Of a DNA stretch of 64,000 bases, positions 36,011 to 46,257 are shown one piece after another. This DNA comes from Neospora caninum Liverpool (Eukaryota; Apicomplexa; Conoidasida; Eucoccidiorida; Sarcocystidae). Each line of letters opens with the position of its first letter. Within the stretch, counting starts at the first letter, position 1. The DNA lies in contig NC_018395.1 in assembly GCF_000208865.1 (NCBI RefSeq), positions 6,062,839-6,126,838 of the forward strand, given 5' to 3'. Below the pieces are notes generated by a model, which saw only the letters and a program-made list of their open reading frames with translations, did no database searches and had not been told where the DNA came from. The position numbers and the translations under genes are program-made.

Positions 36011-37226
36011 AGACGCATCTATACACGTACGAACGAACGCGCAACAGAAACTTGTACACGGAGGCGGGGTGATGGCGCAAGACAGCGATAAACGAATGCC
36101 TTAGGCAGTGAGTAAGGTGGACGCTTTATCCCATCGACCGCCAAGAAGCCACATCAGCCGTGTGCACACACACGCAGAAACTGTGGCAAGACGAGGCGGT
36201 AAAAAGCCTACGAACTACCACAGGAAAGGAAACACGTTTGCGACAGCAAAGACCAACTGTTTGAGTCTTCGGGCAAACTACTGTCATCGACACCAGGAAC
36301 CCACTGGTAAAACGCAGGTACGGGAGCCATGGTGGATCGCGGAGCGACGACTGGGTCTAAAGTCTGCTCATAGGTGGAAGACATACTCATGATTGGCAAA
36401 TCTAACCCCCTTTCCTAAAGCCTTACTGCGAAGAAAACTGGGGTCAAAAGACCTGCCGTACACAAGAGTGAGGTGTTTAGCATGCATGCCGCTCGCACTG
36501 CATGCGCAATGCCTGCGATCCTCGAAACTGCTCGGTGCGGAGCAGCATGACACTTCGTCCAAAACTAAGGGAAGAACAGAGAGAGAAAAGTCAAACTTTG
36601 CTCTGTTTTTTCATCCACAATCAGAGGAGTCTCCGCCTGCAGAACACTGAGCTCCTGGCAGGCTGTAGGCTATCCTGCCACAGCATGCTACGTGGTCACG
36701 GCAACGACAGCGTACAGCTGCCCGCGAACAATGGAAGAGATGCTCCGTTTCCTTGTAAGGACTGGATGATGTTGAATCCACACAGACCTCCCCAACTCCG
36801 GTTGTTAACAAAGGCAGAGGTCTTCTTAAACAACGTGCGGCTGAACCCGTTGCCGATCTGCTGGGGCAAGGCAGACGCTGTCAGTGGTAAAAAGCGGCTG
36901 TGAGCGCCAGGCCAGCGAGCGGCGTGATGCACGAGAGACTGATATCATTTCTTGGCTCTCCCAGTGTGTACTCTCTTCGTCTGTGAAAGCCAGTCTTACC
37001 TGGGTCAGCGTCGGCACCTGGAAGATCACGACTGCAGCAGTCGCGCGAAGGTGCCCGGCGGAAGCGGTCAGCAGACGACGATCGGTATCCCGGACCTTCC
37101 AGACTTCCCTTTAAGCACCGTGAAGGCGAAGAGGGTGCTCGTTTTTCATAAAAGACAACAACTAGACGGAAAAAGGACTGCGTTTTCTCCTGGGTGCAAG
37201 CGACATTGCAAGTCGTGCGTCGCGCC
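36011..37226. promoter_or_regulatory. Divergent promoter region, OTU protease / mL49
   Basis: A 1.2-kb gap between two opposing start codons. Two TGCATGC motifs lie close together at 36483-36489 and 36499-36505. The minus frame 36881-37366 is antisense to the start of mL49 and is rejected as a gene. Confidence 0.55.
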
Positions 37227-38484
37227 ATGGCTCGTGCTGCGTGGACGGGAATGCTTCCAGGAAGGCCGTTTGCCGCTCTTTCGTTCCCATCACACAAAAG
37301 CGGATACTTCTTCTTGAAGGCTGGCGCTACACGCGCGGTTGCAAATTCGTCCTCGGCAGCCGCCACTCAGGCGTCTTCTGAACGGGCGTCTGTAGAGCCC
37401 GCCTCGTTCCGCGACCAGCAAAACAGCTCTACACCTTTCCACGAGCCACTCGTCCACAAAACCCAAAAGCTGCCTTCAAGTTGCGGCTGCACGTTATCCA
37501 AGAAACCGGAGGCGGGGGAAACTGGCAGAGGCCGGAAAGATCTGGTGACTCCGGAGGCGGAATTCGCCTCTGATAATCGCCGAGAGAGCAGCGGGCACAC
37601 TAGCTTCCCTTATCCTCGGGTGGAACCACGAAGCTGCTTCTCGGCCGCGGATTCGGAAGCCTTCCGTAGACGGTGGAAAACAGCCAACCAGCTTCCGTTC
37701 TTCGTTCGGCGAACAGGTAAGATGCGCAGCAATGTGTGCGTGTGTGCCTCTGCAGGAACTATGCAATCTGACGCGTGTCATGGAACCTTCGACTTCTTCA
37801 TGTACGGATGTGCTGATGCATCCAGACTATTTGGGGACTGCGGAGAGTATTTTGCGTCACTCCTGGAACCGTATTGTGCACTTTACCGGAACTGCGAACC
37901 TGAGAAAACGACGCGTTCTCGATTTATGGGGATGTCTAGGCGGGCTACTACTCTGGCACATGACTCGTTGGTCTCTGCTGCGTGGTGCGGCTTTTGGTTC
38001 TTCCTGTGCGACTCAGCTTCAGATAATGTTCCAGTGTATCTTCACTGGTCTAATAACCGAAATAAAGTATCAACAATCATTAGGAAAGTTCACGGCCACA
38101 AGCAAGTAAGTGCCGACTGTCTGTTGTGAGCACAACCAGCTGTCTTCGCGCTCGAGCTCCCCATCGAACGTGTCAAAATGTTTCTTGGTGGGTCTACAGA
38201 TCCTCAAGTCGGAGTTGGCGGTTCTGTGTGAAGCGCCAGTAATCGAGAAAGAAGGATGGCTTGAGGTCCGCGGTAACCACAAGAAGGTGGTCAAAGAAGT
38301 AAGTCTTTTTCGCAAAGTAACGGAAACCAGAGAATTTTGTGGTGTTGTAGCCGCAGATTATGCTTGTCCATCTGACGACACTTCCCTAGAATGCTGGTGA
38401 TTCAAGGGGGCCCTAGCTTCATCGCTTTTTGTGTTGCTGTCTTCTGTTCTAAAATTGCAGTGGCTGAAGCAGATTGGCTATTGA
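37227..38484 (+). CDS. mL49: Mitochondrial ribosomal protein mL49 (Img2 family)
   Basis: The model has four exons, 37227-37716, 38023-38105, 38200-38298 and a 24-nt last exon 38461-38484, with closing phases and 231 residues. The conserved family core appears only after splicing: NQLPFFVRRTDNVPVYLHWS, STIIRKVHGHKQ, LKSELAVLCE and LEVRGNHKKVVKEWLKQIGY to the stop. This matches human MRPL49 (LPYFVRRSRMHNIPVY at the start of the core, KGYFDQELKAWLLEKGF at the end). mL49 sits in the large subunit of the mitoribosome near the central protuberance. The N-terminal 150 residues are Ser/Ala/Arg-rich and begin MARAAWTGMLPGRPFAAL, a plausible mitochondrial presequence. An in-frame codon upstream at 37194 is GTG, so the ATG at 37227 was preferred. 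Confidence 0.9.
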
Positions 38485-39468
38485 CGGCACCTCTCGTGGA
38501 CGCATTGAAGACCAAGCTGCAGTAGCTGGCTGCGAGTCGCCGCCCCCTGAGCGGTGTGAGAAACGGATTCAACAGTGAAGCAGAGTTCTAGGCTCCTCGC
38601 AGTCAGAATACATAAGAAGCGGTCGCCGGATGCGTTCGCTTGCTATCGATAACACCCGACCGCGGATTACCATCCAACAGCAAGCTTGTCGTGCGCGAAG
38701 ACTCTCTCAGTTCATCCTGGATTTTGTATGCCGTACTGGCTCTTGTCCCTGACCCAATGTGTTAACCACTACCTATTGGGATGGGAACGTGTCGTACAAA
38801 CAGTTCACGTGCAACAGTATTTCGAGAGGCTTGCGTCTTTTTTTTTGTGCGAACCCTTGGCAGTGCCAACCTCGGTTTGTGGCTCCCGGATATCTTCGCC
38901 GGTGTGTCAAGTTCTTGTTCAACTATCCGAGAGAGTGTGTATGACTAAATCTTCTCAATTTCTCGCTGAAGCGAAGTGCACGTGCTGTTTCGCATCCACT
39001 GTCGGCAACTCGAGGCCCTAAGTTGCTCGCGTCTATCGCGGTTGGGCTTGGGACGGGATATAGAAATGGGATTCACCTTCTGGCTCTGGAATTCGAGGCA
39101 AGGAAACCTTAATTCGGTAAATGTACAAAGTCCGATTTTTGCCCAGTAAGCAGCGAGAGTCTGCGCACACTGCGTGCCTCCACCGCACACACAAGAGCAG
39201 GGGAGAGGTTGCCTTTGCGGAGAAAGAAGCTACGTGCCATGACCGTCACGTAACTCACACATGTGCAAAGCGGGTACCCAGGCAGCGCGATCATCCACAA
39301 TGAGAAGTCGACTTGAATGGTGCACACTACGAGCAGTTTGCTTGGAGCACCACAGTGTCTGCTAGATCAAAAAGCTGAATCAACACCAAGTGCGAGGTCT
39401 GTTGATGCGTACAATGGTGCGGAATCCTTGTTCCTATCCTCCTTTCGAAAGTACTTGATGCGGGTATT
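38485..39468. other. Convergent intergenic region, no gene seen
   Basis: This lies between the mL49 stop and the stop of the large minus-strand orphan. The plus frame 38686-39021 is Cys/Leu-rich with no motif and no signal peptide. Probably two 3' UTRs. Confidence 0.5.
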
Positions 39469-42006
39469 CTAAGGCTTGTCAGCCTCCAGTGCGACGTGTT
39501 CTTGTTCCGCCAGTTGTACACTAATCATGGCTTCCCATGACGGGTCCAACAGTGGGACATCGGAGGTAGACCAGCTTGGTCTAAGCACGGTGGCTCTCTC
39601 CTTTTTGAGTACCTCCTGCTCATCACGAACCCTCCCTTTTCCTGAGGATGTATTTGGGGACTTCGTCACCTGAACAGGACGTACACTCACAGGCTTAGCG
39701 GCGTTCCGCGCCCAGGAGCGCGTGGGATTCGCCCTGAAGTAGTTAAGGGAGAGGGTTTCATCAATAGCCTCGTGGTCCAAGCGTAGTGATTGCGATTGTC
39801 GTTTGAAGCCTCGTGTTTGAAGCCGCTGTGTGATGATCTTTTGCACCTTTTGTATCATCTGCGGATTAGAGCCGACATCGACAATCCAGTCAATTGAAGC
39901 GTTCACATGTTCCAAAGTGACGATTGATGAGGACGTAGGGGCTGAAATACTCCAACTATTCACCGTCGGCGACTCTTTGCGGATCTTCCCGGGTGCAGTG
40001 CCCCTCCGATGGACGGGCACCTCATAGGCATTCTCTTCCAGATATTCGTAGCTAGTGTAAGTTGACCATCCATCGCTCCGAACATCTTGATTGCCGCTCG
40101 GAGACGTCGAAGTCGCACTCAACCTGCGCGGAGACTTTTCCGTTCTTCCACGAGGCAACATAGACTTCTTTAGAAAAGCTTGCCCCTGGCAGCCGTTTGA
40201 CAAATTCCGAGCAGACTCAGCTGCCCGCCTGAATGGCGTCGCAGCTGTGGGTGCTGCAGTTCGATTCACGCCTCTGCCCTCGAAGTGACGCCTAGTCACA
40301 AGAGGCTGAGGAGGCCTCTTGCATCCTGTCCTTTCTCTTGACATGCTCGGCAGTTCCGCATATTCACTGTCCGTACTTTCTCTGCTGTGGGGTAGTTCCT
40401 CTCCATCTGATCCATTCACTTCCATGAAGTCAACTTCTGAATGTGAGTTACTTTGCAGATGTACCTCTGACACGCCATACGCCCTCGGTTCACAGTCGCT
40501 TGCCCTCCTCCTAGGGGTCTCCGGTAGCGACGAATCACGGCCATATTTTGATAGTTCTGATTCGCCACATGACTCGTCCTCCCACTCCTGTGGCTGAGGA
40601 ATAATGCGGTCTCTCATTTGATCGTGAAAACTCCGTTGGTACAGGTTCCCCATTCCACGACGGCGACCGCCAACCGAGGACTGGGTGTGAGAGGCCTTCT
40701 CTGTAAATGCAGTGTTTCCACGTAGACGCCCTACGATATCCCTTTCGCGTGGTGCCAGGGTCTCTTTAACAGACTCTCCTAGTTCTTTCCGGATATTTGA
40801 CAGGCATTCTCTCTTTGAAGATACACCAGTTTTGCCAAACGGTGGATGTCCGGTCGCATCGTTGCCAACAGACCCACAAACATTTGGATGGTGTCCGTTC
40901 TTGTCGGCTGCACCGGAGCTCACAGAAATTTTCCTCATGCACGGACTCGCCCTGTTTCTCTGTGTCACTCTGGAACACGTCGTTCTGCTATTGCCCATGC
41001 TTTGGTTAACCTGATGGCGACTTTTGTGGTGCAGGCGCTGCGAAGAGCCAACTTCCATACCCCTTTCTGGCGGAGCAAGGCTCGGCTCTAAAAGGAAAGT
41101 TTCCGGGTGGTCGTTCCTTAGACATCTACAGTCACTGCCACACGTCACTGGTGACGATTTTCTGCCTGTCCTCTCGGTAATGGTCCGGCCAGCCCTCATT
41201 TCCTTCTTGTTACAGCTCGAGAAATCCAACCACGAAACGCCACTTGCCTCGCTGGTGCTCTCGCTGTCATACGACTCTTCGTTTTCACTTGACTCCGTTT
41301 GCGAGGTATTTACATTGATCTCTCGCGAGTCAAGGCGTTTACTGCATTTCGAGGGACACTCTACGAGCCTTGTTACAGGCAGAGATTGACGACCTCTGTC
41401 TTGCGTCAGTGTCCCTTTGCTTGACGAAAGCACGCTTCTGTCGCACTTGCTCACCTCGCATTGCAGCGGCGACCATTGCGCCGCATGTTGACTTGAGACC
41501 CCTCGACGACGTGACTGGCGTGAGTCTCCCCTGTGTGTGCCCCCTTTCCCGGCAGATGTGCGTGCCCCAGTTTGCGGGGCGGAACCGTTCTCTGAAAACG
41601 AATTTTGACGCAGAAATCCGCCTTCCTTTTCAGTGCTGAAGCTGCTGCAATTGCTATTGCTGAGGACACCCGCTTTTGGGGATCCGTTTTGTTCCGGTGG
41701 GCCGCCTACACATGATGAAGTTGGTGACTGCGCCTGACAGTCTGCTGACTTCCTCATGCTTGTCGCTTGCTCACAGCACCAGCTCCCACTGTCACTGTTG
41801 CTGGCACACGCGTCAGATGATGAACTGTCACCGGAACTGGAGATTCCGCATCGGTCCCTCAGGTCTCTAGCCAAGTTGAACGAAGCCGAAGCTGCCTGAG
41901 TTGGCACACACTCTCGAAGGTGGCGCCGTGAGCAGTCCCGAGCACGCAGACGAGCTGACGCACGACGGGCTCTACCGTAGCCGAATTTGGTCCAGTGCCT
42001 CTGCAT
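39469..42006 (-). CDS. Large Ser/Arg-rich orphan protein
   Basis: One open exon runs 2.5 kb on the minus strand without a stop, which is far beyond chance. From the ATG at 42006 it encodes about 845 residues. The first 700 are low complexity, Ser/Arg/Glu-rich with many SxS and RxxS patches (SSSGDSSSSDACASNSDSGS), and look disordered and phosphorylatable. The last 150 look folded: IDWIVDVGSNPQMIQKVQKI, LRLDHEAIDETLSLNYFRA and PSWEAMISVQLAEQEHVALE. I do not recognise a domain. The frame continues upstream to 42048, and a separate minus frame (42235-42065) with a hydrophobic start (WVAVAAWTMLTLPVQLSEW) could be a 5' exon, so the N terminus is uncertain. A cytoskeletal or nuclear scaffold role would be speculation. 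Confidence 0.75.
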   Translation of the reverse strand: MQRHWTKFGYGRARRASARLRARDCSRRHLRECVPTQAASASFNLARDLRDRCGISSSGDSSSSDACASNSDSGSWCCEQATSMRKSADCQAQSPTSSCVGGPPEQNGSPKAGVLSNSNCSSFSTEKEGGFLRQNSFSENGSAPQTGARTSAGKGGTHRGDSRQSRRRGVSSQHAAQWSPLQCEVSKCDRSVLSSSKGTLTQDRGRQSLPVTRLVECPSKCSKRLDSREINVNTSQTESSENEESYDSESTSEASGVSWLDFSSCNKKEMRAGRTITERTGRKSSPVTCGSDCRCLRNDHPETFLLEPSLAPPERGMEVGSSQRLHHKSRHQVNQSMGNSRTTCSRVTQRNRASPCMRKISVSSGAADKNGHHPNVCGSVGNDATGHPPFGKTGVSSKRECLSNIRKELGESVKETLAPRERDIVGRLRGNTAFTEKASHTQSSVGGRRRGMGNLYQRSFHDQMRDRIIPQPQEWEDESCGESELSKYGRDSSLPETPRRRASDCEPRAYGVSEVHLQSNSHSEVDFMEVNGSDGEELPHSRESTDSEYAELPSMSRERTGCKRPPQPLVTRRHFEGRGVNRTAAPTAATPFRRAAESARNLSNGCQGQAFLKKSMLPRGRTEKSPRRLSATSTSPSGNQDVRSDGWSTYTSYEYLEENAYEVPVHRRGTAPGKIRKESPTVNSWSISAPTSSSIVTLEHVNASIDWIVDVGSNPQMIQKVQKIITQRLQTRGFKRQSQSLRLDHEAIDETLSLNYFRANPTRSWARNAAKPVSVRPVQVTKSPNTSSGKGRVRDEQEVLKKERATVLRPSWSTSDVPLLDPSWEAMISVQLAEQEHVALEADKP

Positions 42007-44172
42007 CGTCGATGCCCAACCGCTTAAAAACGAGACCTGCGACAACAAAGGCGAACCGACTACCTCTTTGCAGATGTGATGTTTCTGTGGTCAGGATATG
42101 AATAGCCAGAAAGCTGGGAAGATTGGCAATTTCAGAGATGGGGTCTTGCCATTCGGACAGCTGGACGGGCAGTGTGAGCATCGTCCAAGCTGCCACGGCG
42201 ACCCACGACACCAAGTACCTCAACGGACGAGACAAAAAAAGTCACTTGAGGATTAGAAAAAAACATATGTACGCGTCACAGAAATTTGGCGTAAGAAACT
42301 GGACCAAGTGCTTTATTGGCAGCCTTCGCTGTAGAGGCATCCCTCGACGCGAACCGTCGTCTTGCCACTGTGCCAAGCTAGCACGCCGTCTCAACAAACC
42401 GAGTAAGTGGCCCAGGCGGTGCCAGAACCCGCACAATTGATTGCCGGGGCAGAATATCCGCATTCGAGTGCGGCACTTCCCAAATGATGACGACTCAGCC
42501 AAAATTTGTTCTAGGAAAAAATCCACGCACATTGATGGACGTCCTCTTACATATGTACGCAAAGACTGAGGTCTGTTTTCTTGAGCTTGCCCGTGCAAAG
42601 CATGGCCTTACGGAGCGCCACATGAACTAAGTAGAGTCGCAGAGGATCTCGAAGTTCGCAACTGCCTTGCGCCTCCGAATCGGTGGCCGAATAATAGAGT
42701 CTACGTTGGGGTGCCTACCAGAGATTGCAACTGCCAGACAACGTGTTGTTGCTCGTCGTACACCATAGAAAGACTGATCGCGAACTCGAGCTACCAACTA
42801 TCCACGGTGGTTGTGACGTGGAAATGAGACGATTTAGCGCGTGAGACCATGCAGTTCGCCGCAATTTCTGTGTGACAAGGAAATCATTGGTGATTTGTAG
42901 CTCGTGGCAGCGCGATTTTGGACAGGCCGTGGTGTCGCTTGTGTTGGGCAAATAACTCCGATTTTTCTAACTGCACGTCTTTCAGTGACATTAGAAAGCC
43001 GCAAGCGTACAGGAACCTGCCTACTTTGAGCGAGGCTACTCGACCCGCTGGCCTAAGCTGAAATGCACTCTCCCTCACTGCGTTTCGGGTTCCCATTCAG
43101 TTTTTTCGGGTTCAAGGTCCCCACATCGAACCAAGGAAGTAAGGCATGCTCATGGTAGCCCACTGTTCAGTGCTGTCTGTACACTACGGTCGCCTCGGCG
43201 TAGCAGGCCCCTATTAGTGGCACCGCGAATCAATTTGAGAGCTCAATTGAGCGTACCGCTGGCTACCTAGGAGGCTACACGTCGAGGAAAAAGTCCCGAA
43301 TCCACCATCTACTTGAGGAGTCCTTCCACTTCTGCAGACCGTTCAGAAGCAATAGTCACGATGCGGAGCTTGCTGGAACAAGCCAAAAATTCCTTATCTA
43401 TGCATTCACCGACTCCGCCAGTACCGCCACCCCCTCCACAGCCAGACAATATGCAAAGCACACTTAAAAAAATTAATCTGGTACGGTTTCAACATTGTGC
43501 GCATAGACAGCGATCAGGCACCTCAATCAGGCGACGGCGATCATCACTTTGACAGGGGGTATCTGTTTGACAGCGGTGATCTCTGTGACAAATGGTTGCG
43601 GAGATTTGAAAGGCAAGCAAGATTCGCCGAAGAAATGAGTTATCGTACCCCCCCCCATGTGCTCCAACCCGTAGTTGTGTCAATGGTTCTTGCTTCCCTT
43701 CTTGCTATGGTTCGCTGGCAACTCTCTGCCTAGCACAGTGAAGCCTTGTGCACTGCCAGATCACTTCAGAGTGGCGTGACCGCTATAATCATGCGCAGCA
43801 AAGGACATTCCAGCGTGAACACACAAAGCAAGGTTATAATACATCCGTGGTAAGTAAGAACTGCTGCTTGCCCCAATAACGCTTCCACAGCCAAGGCGAG
43901 GCAATTTAGGTCGCTAAAAGAGCTTATTGAGGTCAATACAATTAAGAAAGTGTTTTAATATGGAGTGAAGGATAATCCCTCCCGTAGGTTTCACTAACCA
44001 GCGGGACTGTGACAGTTGAGTAAGGCCGTAGTTCCCGAAATGCACTCTGAGGAGCGATCCACACGCTTGTTTCAGATTCGCTGACATCATCTTGGTACTT
44101 CTGACATTGTACCAACCGGGATACATGGCCACTTTTCATTGAAAAATTCCTTAGGCATATTTGTATCACATA
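42007..44172. other. Intergenic region with candidate plus-strand exon
   Basis: It holds the 5' region of the orphan gene. A plus frame at about 43350-43730 reads KKLIWYGFNIVRIDSDQAPQ, then GYLFDSGDLCDKWLRRFERQ and ARFAEEMSYR, which looks protein-like but has no start codon. It could be an exon of the small membrane protein that follows; a donor (GTACCC) sits at 43647. The rest is unsupported. Confidence 0.4.
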
Positions 44173-44463
44173 ATGCTGGGTGCTCTCTCCATAGTATCTC
44201 TGGTCGCACTCTCTATGGCGATCGCATTTTCGGTAGGGGAAGTGTCCAGCACTTACATTCCTTCGATAAATCATCGGTTTGAGCAGGATTGCAGTGAGAG
44301 TAGTCCGTATCTCTTTTGGGGGCTGGTTGGGGCCTCTGCAGGTGAGGTGGTCTACTCTGCTTTTTGCATATGGTACGCCTACGAGAGCCGTGTCACACGT
44401 AGCGACGATCTGCCTGTGCGCGGCTTCAAAAATCCTGATCCTTCGACACCTGCCGTATGGTAA
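44173..44463 (+). CDS. Small two-helix membrane protein, possible last exon
   Basis: No family recognised. From the ATG at 44173 the frame encodes 96 residues with two clear transmembrane helices (MLGALSIVSLVALSMAIAF and YLFWGLVGASAGEVVYSAFC) and a polar tail ending in DLPVRGFKNPDPSTPAVW. An acceptor (CCTTAG) lies at 44154, so it may instead be the last exon of a gene whose upstream exon is the frame at 43350-43646. Small two-helix proteins like this occur among apicomplexan respiratory-complex subunits, which is only a thought. The minus frame 43942-44487 overlaps it and looks less protein-like. Confidence 0.42.
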   Translation: MLGALSIVSLVALSMAIAFSVGEVSSTYIPSINHRFEQDCSESSPYLFWGLVGASAGEVVYSAFCIWYAYESRVTRSDDLPVRGFKNPDPSTPAVW

Positions 44464-46257
44464 GGAGTTCAACAAGCGTGCTTGCACTGGAAGTCGGGAA
44501 CGACAACTTTTACCTAACGTGCTCAGGTGCTATGGAGTATAGCAGGATATATTACAGTAATTTGCTTGCCGCATTGGGTACCGTTTGGGGGTACGCTAAA
44601 GGGTTGTTCACCCCGAAGAAGTAATCCAAACAGCCCAAATAGAATGAGCATCCATTGAGACCCAAACGTCAATTACCTCTGGTCTACCGGATTCATAACC
44701 GCGGCACCAGCACTGAGTCGAGTGGCACCTACTATACACAGTTGACCGAAGACACAGGAAATCGCAGACGTGCAGCGGACCCCCTCAAAACGTGATTTCT
44801 CCCTCTTCTGGAAGGCGACTCTCTTGTCGCTCAATACCGAAATCAAGTTGGTTTGGATCAAGCGCGTTTTTGTCGTCCACATTCTGCGATTCGCCATCCG
44901 ACTGTGCCTGTTTGGGAAGCACGCCAGTCCGCCTCCAGTCGCCCTCTTCGATAGGAATAGCCTTGCCCGTGCTGGGATCCATGTACGGCGAGGAAGGAGG
45001 CCTGTTTGACACATAAAAACAATTACACCATCGCTTTCAAAGTGGTGAATGGTCACGCGCTGCGTTGTACTATAGATAATGTCAGTCGTGCTCTTCCACT
45101 TACTGGTCCTGTGGTGACGAAACGCGGAGTTCCGGGAGTTTGTTGGACGATAGGGCACACTTGGTACGTGTGTCATTTTCCTGCGGGCTTGCCATTGTGT
45201 CTCCTCCTAGAAAGCCGAACGCCAAAGACTGCTCATAGATAGCAAACACTGTTGCCGAGAGGGCGGGAGACGGAGGCGTCCTCCGGTGCCGAACAATCGC
45301 CTAGTGTGCCAATAAGAGATGCGTAGCCTCTTAGAAGGTGTCGACTGGGCAGCCAATGGCACGTTATCCCCACTTGTTATACTGAGACCAGAAACCATAT
45401 AGCGGGAAGATCTTGGTGGTTTTCAAAACAATCGCACCATGCTCTGACCCCTGGAGCCGCTGGATACCAGGGCGGCGTAAACGGCTGAAACCCTACACAC
45501 CTGCACAGACAAAAAAGCGTCGAGCAAGTCAAGAGACATGCTGCATTCCCCAGTAACTCGAAGACGTTGCAATCAACAACGGCACAGCAGATTCACAAGC
45601 GACCTGGCTGGCGGTAACGTATTTTTTGTACAGCAGCTACGAGATGGTAGTCATCGCGCTATTTGATTGAGTTGCTCAGAACAAGCAGTGCCCTTAGTCC
45701 CTGAACACAGTCTCTATCTAATGACCCCATTCTTCTTCATAGAAAAAGGAAGCCGATTCACTGAAGCTTCTAGTAAAAAGCCAACAAACCCAGCCAGACT
45801 TACTGACACACTGGAGACGCGCGTGGCGTGAGAAGCAGTGAAAAGTAGGTTGCCGGCAGGTAGCTTTTCTGTCGCTCAACTAGGAAAATCACGAGTTCAT
45901 TCAGAAACCCGGTGCCCTCTAGCTACTCTACATAATTGCCTCGAAATTCCCCTATAACGGATCTGAAAACAAAGAAAGCATGGCAATAGTCCATCATCAG
46001 CAAAGGACCGGGGTACAAACTCGAGATACTTTGCACCGAGCTCCTATCCATTTCTCGATTTCAGCTGGCCATCAGCATGCTGAAACCGCCTGTGTGTCCA
46101 AAGAAAGCATGCGTACCGTTGACCGACTGCAGCCAACACAGCTCGCAGGGGCAGAAACTTGGCGCTTCTTTAGACAACAGGTTCGTCAGAATGCTCGATG
46201 TGTGGAAGTGGTGCGGCAAAGACTGTGTGGCGCGGTAATTCTAGAATTTTCGCGGCG
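44464..46257. other. Intergenic region around a candidate minus exon, ClpB upstream
   Basis: Apart from the candidate exon at 44785-45001, this stretch shows only short frames. On the minus strand near 45500-45430 a short protein-like run (FQPFTPPWYPAAPG) follows a good acceptor (TGTGCAG) and might belong to the same gene. The region before 46258 should hold the ClpB promoter. Confidence 0.4.
44785..45001 (-). CDS. Candidate last exon of an unidentified minus-strand gene
   Basis: Following a good acceptor (TTATGTGTCAAACAG), the frame reads PPSSPYMDPSTGKAIPIEEG, then DWRRTGVLPK and an acidic tail ending RLPEEGEITF and a stop. The codon pattern looks coding and the opposite strand does not. 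Upstream exons are not resolved. The run DPSTGK...EGDWRRTG faintly recalls the YGDWERKG tail of the SDHAF4 succinate dehydrogenase assembly factor, but the terminal DF is absent, so I do not assign it. Confidence 0.42.

Noticed and set aside
36881..37366. Minus-strand frame of 161 codons
   Set aside because: It lies antisense to the mL49 start exon, has no splice-consistent partner and no domain.
44785..45001. Assignment as SDHAF4
   Set aside because: Only a loose match to the GDWERKG tail; the final DF and the upstream motif are missing.
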